Assembly (NCBI RefSeq): GCF_000384375.1
Contig: NZ_ARVX01000001.1
Location: forward strand, 868,001 to 932,000
Source: Methylotenera versatilis 79
Lineage (GTDB): Bacteria > Pseudomonadota > Gammaproteobacteria > Burkholderiales > Methylophilaceae
Length of the DNA: 64,000 nucleotides
Direction: 5' to 3'
Part shown: positions 59,339 through 64,000 of the stretch, one piece after another
Layout: every line of letters starts with the position of its first letter
Position numbering within the stretch: position 1 is the first letter of the stretch
Notes under the pieces: generated by a model
What the model was told of the DNA's origin: nothing
Database searches by the model: none
The model's input: the letters and a program-made list of their open reading frames with translations, nothing else
Program-made: the position numbers and the translations under genes

Positions 59339-60715
59339 ATGCGCGCCAAAAACCTTATGTTGGCCTTGTCATTGTCGGCTTTATTGTCGTTGCCAATGAC
59401 TTTGCAAGCGCAAGATAACGTGCCACAGGATAAAGCGTTGAGTTTAGTCGATGTTTATCATCAAGCATTAGCCAATGATCCCGTATTAGCCTCTGCATTA
59501 AACGCCAATAAAGCCGCGCAAGAAATTATTGAGCAAGGCAAAGCTTTGTATCGTCCAACGGTTAATTTTAATGCTGGCATAACCAGCACACGCAGTAATC
59601 TCGCCTTCAATAATGTTACTTCAAACTTCCCGCGTCTTCCGGGAACGACCTATTTTGAAGGTTATAACTACGGCTTGGAAGCGAGTCAGCCCATTTACCG
59701 TAAGCAAAATCTGGTGCAAATGGACCAAAGTGCAACGCAAGTGAGTATTGCCGATAAACAATATCATTTAAGCCAACAAAATCTTATTTTGCGCACCACA
59801 CAAGCCTATTTTAATGTGCTGATCGCACAAGATAAAATCGAGCTGATTAAAGCACAAAAAACAGCGATTTTGAGTCAGTTAGACCAAGCAAAAACGACTT
59901 TTGAAGTGGGCAGTGCAACGATTACAGACGTAAATGAAGCCCAGGCGCGTTTTGATTTAATCGTTGCGCAAGAAATCGCCGCAGTCAATGAATTTCAAAT
60001 CGCTCAGCATGAGATTGAGGCGATTACCGGCATTTTACCGTCAACACTTGCCACGGTGAAAAGTGATATTCAAGTGCATCAATTGGATCAATCGATGCAA
60101 AATTGGCAACAAGTGGCTTTGCAAAATAATCTGAATATCGCCATTCAGCAAGATACGCTTAAGTTTGCCGAGCAGGAAGTTGAGCGTAATAATGCTGCGC
60201 ATTATCCGACTTTAGATGCGGTAGCGGCATATACCGATAATTACAATAATGGCGGAATCAATGGGTTTGGTACTGATTTGACTAATGCGGTGATTGGGCT
60301 GCAACTGCAAATCCCTTTGTATCAAGGCGGCGCAATCAGCTCGCGCACGCGGCAAGCGGTGCTGAATAAACAAAAAGCTTTAGATGATATTGACATTGCG
60401 CGCCGCCAAACCGACTTAGAAACGCAAAGGGCATTTTTAAACCTGAATAGCAGCATCGCGCAAACAAAGGCATTAGAACAAGCGTTGATTAGTAGTCAAA
60501 GCCAGTTAGATTCAACTCAGTTGGGCTACGAAGTAGGCGTACGAATTAGTGTGGATGTGTTAAACGCACAACAGCAATTGTTCTCTGCCAAGCGCGATTT
60601 GTTACAAGCGCGCTACAATTATCTAGTGAATATTATTCGTTTAAAATCTGCCACAGGTTTACTGGCAGAAGCCGATCTACAAGATATTAATCAGCAATTA
60701 TTGTTAGGTAATTAA
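59339..60715 (+). CDS. tolC: TolC-family outer-membrane efflux protein
   Basis: Outer-membrane exit duct of the RND exporter, 458 residues from ATG 59339 (MRAKNLMLAL, signal peptide to LQA-QDN). The longer frame upstream overlaps pcm and was discarded. The TolC repeats are seen in LSLVDVYHQALANDPVL and the second copy, with YQGGAISSRTRQA near 333 and LNAQQQLFSAKRDLLQARYNYL near 415. It starts 2 bp after the Pcm-like stop. Confidence 0.93.
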   Translation: MRAKNLMLALSLSALLSLPMTLQAQDNVPQDKALSLVDVYHQALANDPVLASALNANKAAQEIIEQGKALYRPTVNFNAGITSTRSNLAFNNVTSNFPRLPGTTYFEGYNYGLEASQPIYRKQNLVQMDQSATQVSIADKQYHLSQQNLILRTTQAYFNVLIAQDKIELIKAQKTAILSQLDQAKTTFEVGSATITDVNEAQARFDLIVAQEIAAVNEFQIAQHEIEAITGILPSTLATVKSDIQVHQLDQSMQNWQQVALQNNLNIAIQQDTLKFAEQEVERNNAAHYPTLDAVAAYTDNYNNGGINGFGTDLTNAVIGLQLQIPLYQGGAISSRTRQAVLNKQKALDDIDIARRQTDLETQRAFLNLNSSIAQTKALEQALISSQSQLDSTQLGYEVGVRISVDVLNAQQQLFSAKRDLLQARYNYLVNIIRLKSATGLLAEADLQDINQQLLLGN

Positions 60716-60716
60716 C

Positions 60717-61280
60717 ATGGGCCAGCTCGCACAACAGATATTAAGCCAATTAGTGATTGTGGATATGCAAACCAAATTGGTGAATGCGATGCCTTTGGAA
60801 GCGATGCAATCAACGATTAAAAATTGCAGTATTTTGACGCAAGCGGCGCAATTACTTAATGTGCCAATCATTGTCACTGAGCAATATCCACAAGGTTTAG
60901 GCGCAACGCTGCCAGAAATTCAGCAGCATTTTACGCAGGTTAAGACTAACTTTAAACCCATCGTAAAAACCGCTTTTTCGGCAATCGGTGAACCAAAATT
61001 TAATCAACAATTACATCGCGATCAATCGCAAATAATACTGGCTGGTATGGAAGCCCATATTTGTGTTTTGCAAACGGCGTTATCGCTGAAACAAATGAGC
61101 AAGCAAGTGTTTGTGCTAGAAGATGCAATTGTTTCGCGTAACCCTGCAAATAAGGCTAATGCCATTGCGCGCCTGCGTGAGGCTGGCTGTGTTATTACCA
61201 ATACTGAATCGGTCTTGTTTGAGTGGTTGGGCAACGCGAATCACCCAGCGTTCAAAGAAGTCTCTAAATTGATTCGCTAA
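60717..61280 (+). CDS. Isochorismatase-family cysteine hydrolase
   Basis: 187-residue alpha/beta hydrolase of the isochorismatase/nicotinamidase superfamily (YcaC-like). Catalytic triad candidates: Asp16 in LVIVDMQTKL, a Lys in KTAF near 87, and Cys116 in AGMEAHICVLQTALSL. The cis-peptide motif is the GMEAH before it. It starts one base after tolC, so it is the last gene of the efflux operon; the substrate is not known. Confidence 0.88.
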   Translation: MGQLAQQILSQLVIVDMQTKLVNAMPLEAMQSTIKNCSILTQAAQLLNVPIIVTEQYPQGLGATLPEIQQHFTQVKTNFKPIVKTAFSAIGEPKFNQQLHRDQSQIILAGMEAHICVLQTALSLKQMSKQVFVLEDAIVSRNPANKANAIARLREAGCVITNTESVLFEWLGNANHPAFKEVSKLIR

Positions 61281-61315
61281 GTATTAAGTTTATTAATCGC
61301 AACTGTAGATTGTTT

Positions 61316-62572
61316 TTAAGTTTTTAAATACGTTGCAATCAGCTGCATTACTCTAACCGTTGTGCCAGTTGACGCTTGGCTGAAATCTAGGCTGGCTTGT
61401 TGCATTTTTTGACATTGTTGTGGATTATTCAACAGATTTTGAATATTGTTGCGCAATTCAATCACATCACTCACTTGTATCGCCGCGCCTGCTGCGATTG
61501 CATTTTTGCTGGCTTCAGCAAAATTATAAGTATGTTGACCAATCAAAATCGGTTTGCCTATCGTAGCGGCTTCAATCAAATTCTGACCACCAAATTCAAG
61601 TAAACTGCCGCCCACAAAAGTGAAATCGCAAGCGGCGTAATAGCTGAATAATTCACCCATACTATCGCCCAAAATGATTTGTACACTTGCATCAATTGGC
61701 GTAAATAATTGGCTGCGCCGCTGATAATTTAGGCCAGCTTGTTTGATTAATGCTTCCACCTCATCAAAACGTTGCGGATGGCGCGGTACGATGATTGTGA
61801 GCAGGTTTAAACCTTTGATGGCTTCTAATATTAATGTTTCCTCACCTTCGCGCGTGCTGGCGGCTAAAAAAACAATGCGTTCTTTATTAGCGTTGAATAA
61901 ATGTCGTAGTTTTAAACCTTTTTCTACAGCATCAACTGGCGGTTTTACATCAAATTTTAAATTGCCAAAAACCGTCACATTTGACGCGCCTAACATCTGT
62001 AAGCGTGCGGCGTCGTCAGTGGTTTGCGCCGCGACTGCCTTTAAGCTTTGCAAACCATTCGTCACTAAATTGCCCAGTTTTGCATAACCTTTAGCGGATT
62101 TCTCTGAAAGACGCGCATTTAATAACAGCAATGGAATATCACGCTTTTTACACGTGGCGATCAAGTTAAACCAAAGCTCGGTTTCCATTAATAAACCAAT
62201 TTTAGGTTGAAAATGCTTTAAAAAACGCTTCACCGCAAACCGTAAATCGTAGGGCAAATAAACGCGTAGCACACTATCCGCAAATAATTGCTCACTGGCG
62301 TCGCGCCCAGTTGGCGTGGTGTGGGAAAGCAAAATCTGGTGATTCGGATACGCCAATAATAAGGCTTTAATTAATGGCTCTGCAGCTCGCGTTTCGCCAA
62401 CAGAAACGCAGTGCAGCCAAATAACAGACTTAACACTTTTAAATCGATAAAAACCAAAACGCTCTGCCCAATGCTGACGATAAGCGGGCTGCTTAATACC
62501 GCGCCACCATAATTTAAGCGGTACGAATGGCAACACTAAATACAGCAAGAGATTGTAAATAAATTGAGACAT
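61316..62572 (-). CDS. waaA: 3-deoxy-D-manno-octulosonic acid (Kdo) transferase WaaA
   Basis: Adds Kdo residues to lipid A precursors at the inner membrane. The 418 residues include an N-terminal helix (FIYNLLLYLVLPFVPLKLWW), the catalytic Glu in LHCVSVGETRAAEPL near 62, METELWFN near 131, and the GT-B sugar-binding stretch GGSLLEFGGQNLIEAATIGKP (split here) near 318. Convergent with the efflux operon. Confidence 0.94.
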   Translation of the reverse strand: MSQFIYNLLLYLVLPFVPLKLWWRGIKQPAYRQHWAERFGFYRFKSVKSVIWLHCVSVGETRAAEPLIKALLLAYPNHQILLSHTTPTGRDASEQLFADSVLRVYLPYDLRFAVKRFLKHFQPKIGLLMETELWFNLIATCKKRDIPLLLLNARLSEKSAKGYAKLGNLVTNGLQSLKAVAAQTTDDAARLQMLGASNVTVFGNLKFDVKPPVDAVEKGLKLRHLFNANKERIVFLAASTREGEETLILEAIKGLNLLTIIVPRHPQRFDEVEALIKQAGLNYQRRSQLFTPIDASVQIILGDSMGELFSYYAACDFTFVGGSLLEFGGQNLIEAATIGKPILIGQHTYNFAEASKNAIAAGAAIQVSDVIELRNNIQNLLNNPQQCQKMQQASLDFSQASTGTTVRVMQLIATYLKT

Positions 62573-62807
62573 ACTTTATTTTCTCACGAAAGTGGCCCAG
62601 TTTTTGCGTTGTATGAAATACGATTTCAACTGATTACATAATTTTAAGCAATTGAATTCTGAGTAAGTGGACTTATTGGATGAAAAATATACGTTATCTG
62701 ATAGCCCATTTAGGTGATAGATTTATTTAATAAAGTGATTACAATGGATTAATTGTAAATAATTGTAACAAATTTGAACTTAAACAATTTTACTAAGGTT
62801 AATTAAC

Positions 62808-63065
62808 ATGCAAAATATGACAACAGAAGTTTATGTGCGCGTTAAGGCAGTATTGGCATCACAAGCGGAGCTTAATCAAGACGCTGGCAATCTCGATTTA
62901 GACGATGATTTGTTTGCAGCGGGAATGAGTTCACGTGCAACGGTGGGGGTAATGTTGGGGCTTGAGTCAGAATTTGATCTTGAGTTTCCCGATGCGATGC
63001 TGCGCCGCGATGTTTTCGAAAGCGTACGTGCGATTAGCAATGCCATTACTAGCTTGCAAGCTTAG
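62808..63065 (+). CDS. Acyl (aminoacyl) carrier protein
   Basis: 85-residue acidic four-helix carrier protein. The phosphopantetheine attachment serine is Ser42 in DDDLFAAGMSSRATVGVML. Its context and the GMSS site in place of the DSL of fatty-acid ACP suggest an amino-acid carrier protein, like those charged by SerRS-like amino acid:[carrier protein] ligases in Bradyrhizobium and Agrobacterium. It starts 235 bp after waaA and ends 2 bases before the acyl-CoA dehydrogenase gene. Confidence 0.85.
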   Translation: MQNMTTEVYVRVKAVLASQAELNQDAGNLDLDDDLFAAGMSSRATVGVMLGLESEFDLEFPDAMLRRDVFESVRAISNAITSLQA

Positions 63066-63067
63066 AG

Positions 63068-64000
63068 ATGCTAGCCAATCAGGCTCAGGTTGACGCGCGA
63101 CTTGCAGACATAGAACGTATTGGCCGCGAGATTGCTAGCGTCAATGCGGTTGATGTTGATGCGAACAGCCGCTTTCCGATTGAGGCTATCACGGCGTTAC
63201 GCGCAACGGGTATTTTTGCAGCACCGATTTCTGTCGAGTTTGGTGGCGTAGGCGCAGATGCTATTGAATTAGCGCGTGGCTGCTGGATTTTAGGACAATA
63301 TTGTTCGGCTACTGCATCAATCGTAGCGATGCATCACACACAAATTTTGTCGGTTGTGCATCACGCTAATGATAATGTTCAGCTGCAAGATTATTTACGT
63401 CGAGTCGCACGTGATAATCGCATTATCGCCTCGGTCACTTCTGAAGTAGGGCCTGGTGGCGATATGCGCAGTAGTAATTGCGCGGTAGAGGTTGAAGGCG
63501 ATAGTTACACGCTGACCAAAAAAGCGACTACCGTTTCTTATGGTAGTTATGCCGATGACTTAATGATTACCGCACGTAAAAATGTGGATGCAGCTAGTGG
63601 CGATCAAGTGTTAGTGATTGCTGAAAAAGGCCAATTTCAATTACAAGATCAAGGCGTGTGGGATACTTTAGGCATGCGTGGCACTTGCAGCCCGCCGGCC
63701 ACTATTGTTGCAAAAGGCGCTGCCTGGCAAGTGATATCCACACCATTTGCAGATATAGCCACCTATACAATGGTGCCAACATCGCATATTTTTTGGTCTT
63801 CATGGTGGTTAGGTTTAGCGACAGATGCGGTAAGTAAAGCGCGCGAATTATTTCGTGCCAAAGGCCGCTCTAATCCAGGTGTAACGCCAATGGGCGCACA
63901 TCGTGTGGCCGATTTAGACGCCGAGCTGCAAAAAATGGAATACGAAGTATTTGGTTTAGCGCGCGAATACGCAGAAGCATTAGCCGTTAAAGACCTGCAA
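63068..64000 (+). CDS. Acyl-CoA dehydrogenase family protein, partial (runs off right edge)
   Basis: FAD-dependent dehydrogenase, 311 residues to the window edge (MLANQAQVDARLADIERIG start). It contains the acyl-CoA dehydrogenase landmarks FAAPISVEFGGVGAD, IIASVTSEVGPGGDMRSSNC and WDTLGMRGTCSP. It lies 2 bases after the carrier protein gene, so they are co-transcribed and its substrate may be a carrier-bound amino acid or acyl group. The C-terminus and any further genes lie outside the window. Confidence 0.88.
   Translation, partial: MLANQAQVDARLADIERIGREIASVNAVDVDANSRFPIEAITALRATGIFAAPISVEFGGVGADAIELARGCWILGQYCSATASIVAMHHTQILSVVHHANDNVQLQDYLRRVARDNRIIASVTSEVGPGGDMRSSNCAVEVEGDSYTLTKKATTVSYGSYADDLMITARKNVDAASGDQVLVIAEKGQFQLQDQGVWDTLGMRGTCSPPATIVAKGAAWQVISTPFADIATYTMVPTSHIFWSSWWLGLATDAVSKARELFRAKGRSNPGVTPMGAHRVADLDAELQKMEYEVFGLAREYAEALAVKDLQ

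Overview
The window looks like chromosomal DNA of a betaproteobacterial methylotroph of the family Methylophilaceae (Methylotenera or a close relative). This is inferred from a formaldehyde-activating-enzyme (Fae) homologue, a quinoprotein-relay-type metallohydrolase, betaproteobacterial versions of the housekeeping proteins and a moderately low GC content; no database search was possible. I see no phage, insertion sequence or CRISPR array. Most of the window is ordinary housekeeping DNA with a few accessory or regulatory curiosities.

Layout. 1-5.7 kb: the N-terminal part of an RND efflux pump (minus strand), a large TonB-dependent receptor with a coiled-coil N-terminus (minus) and a divergent cytochrome c' (plus). 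The 642-bp gap between receptor and cytochrome carries two well-matched, divergent sigma-54 (-24/-12) promoters. 5.9-12.5 kb: a complete, translationally coupled cytochrome c maturation operon ccmABCDEFGHI. 12.6-16.3 kb: a cytochrome b, a DUF2171 protein, YaeQ and EttA. 16.3-20.1 kb: a pqi-type MCE lipid-transport operon in which the two PqiA halves are separate genes. 20.3-24.5 kb: a short-chain dehydrogenase, DsbA, a SPOR protein and ArgS. 24.6-29.8 kb: PriA, tRNA-Gly(CCC), ThiD, ThiE and HemL. 29.8-37.7 kb: a small Fur-box-controlled protein, GltB, GltD and HemE. 37.8-41.5 kb: cytochrome b561, a zinc metallohydrolase, DoxX, a GNAT acetyltransferase, a Fae paralogue that lacks the catalytic histidine, and a small hypothetical protein. 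41.6-49.2 kb: MutY, a tiny repeat lipoprotein, a giant AsmA protein with a triplicated module, UppP, a YidB-like protein, a pseudouridine synthase, tRNA-Asp and tRNA-Val. 49.5-50.8 kb: an AT-rich AlbA_2 (Schlafen-type) gene, the clearest candidate for horizontal transfer. 50.8-53.3 kb: ThiC with a TPP riboswitch, and a 46-residue membrane protein. 53.5-61.3 kb: TetR, RND adaptor, RND pump, a Pcm-like protein, TolC and an isochorismatase-like hydrolase. 61.3-64 kb: Kdo transferase, then the start of a carrier protein and acyl-CoA dehydrogenase cluster that runs off the window.

How the genes fit together. Heme synthesis (HemL, HemE), cytochrome c maturation, periplasmic disulfide formation (DsbA, CcmG), cytochrome c' and two b-type cytochromes form a respiratory theme. 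ThiC, ThiD and ThiE cover the thiamine pyrimidine branch and its coupling step. The tetR-adaptor-pump-tolC block is a full tripartite exporter with a palindromic operator over its promoter. The best leads for new biology are the divergent sigma-54 promoters, the Fur-controlled CxxC protein, the histidine-less Fae paralogue, the carrier protein/acyl-CoA dehydrogenase pair at the right edge and the AlbA_2 gene.
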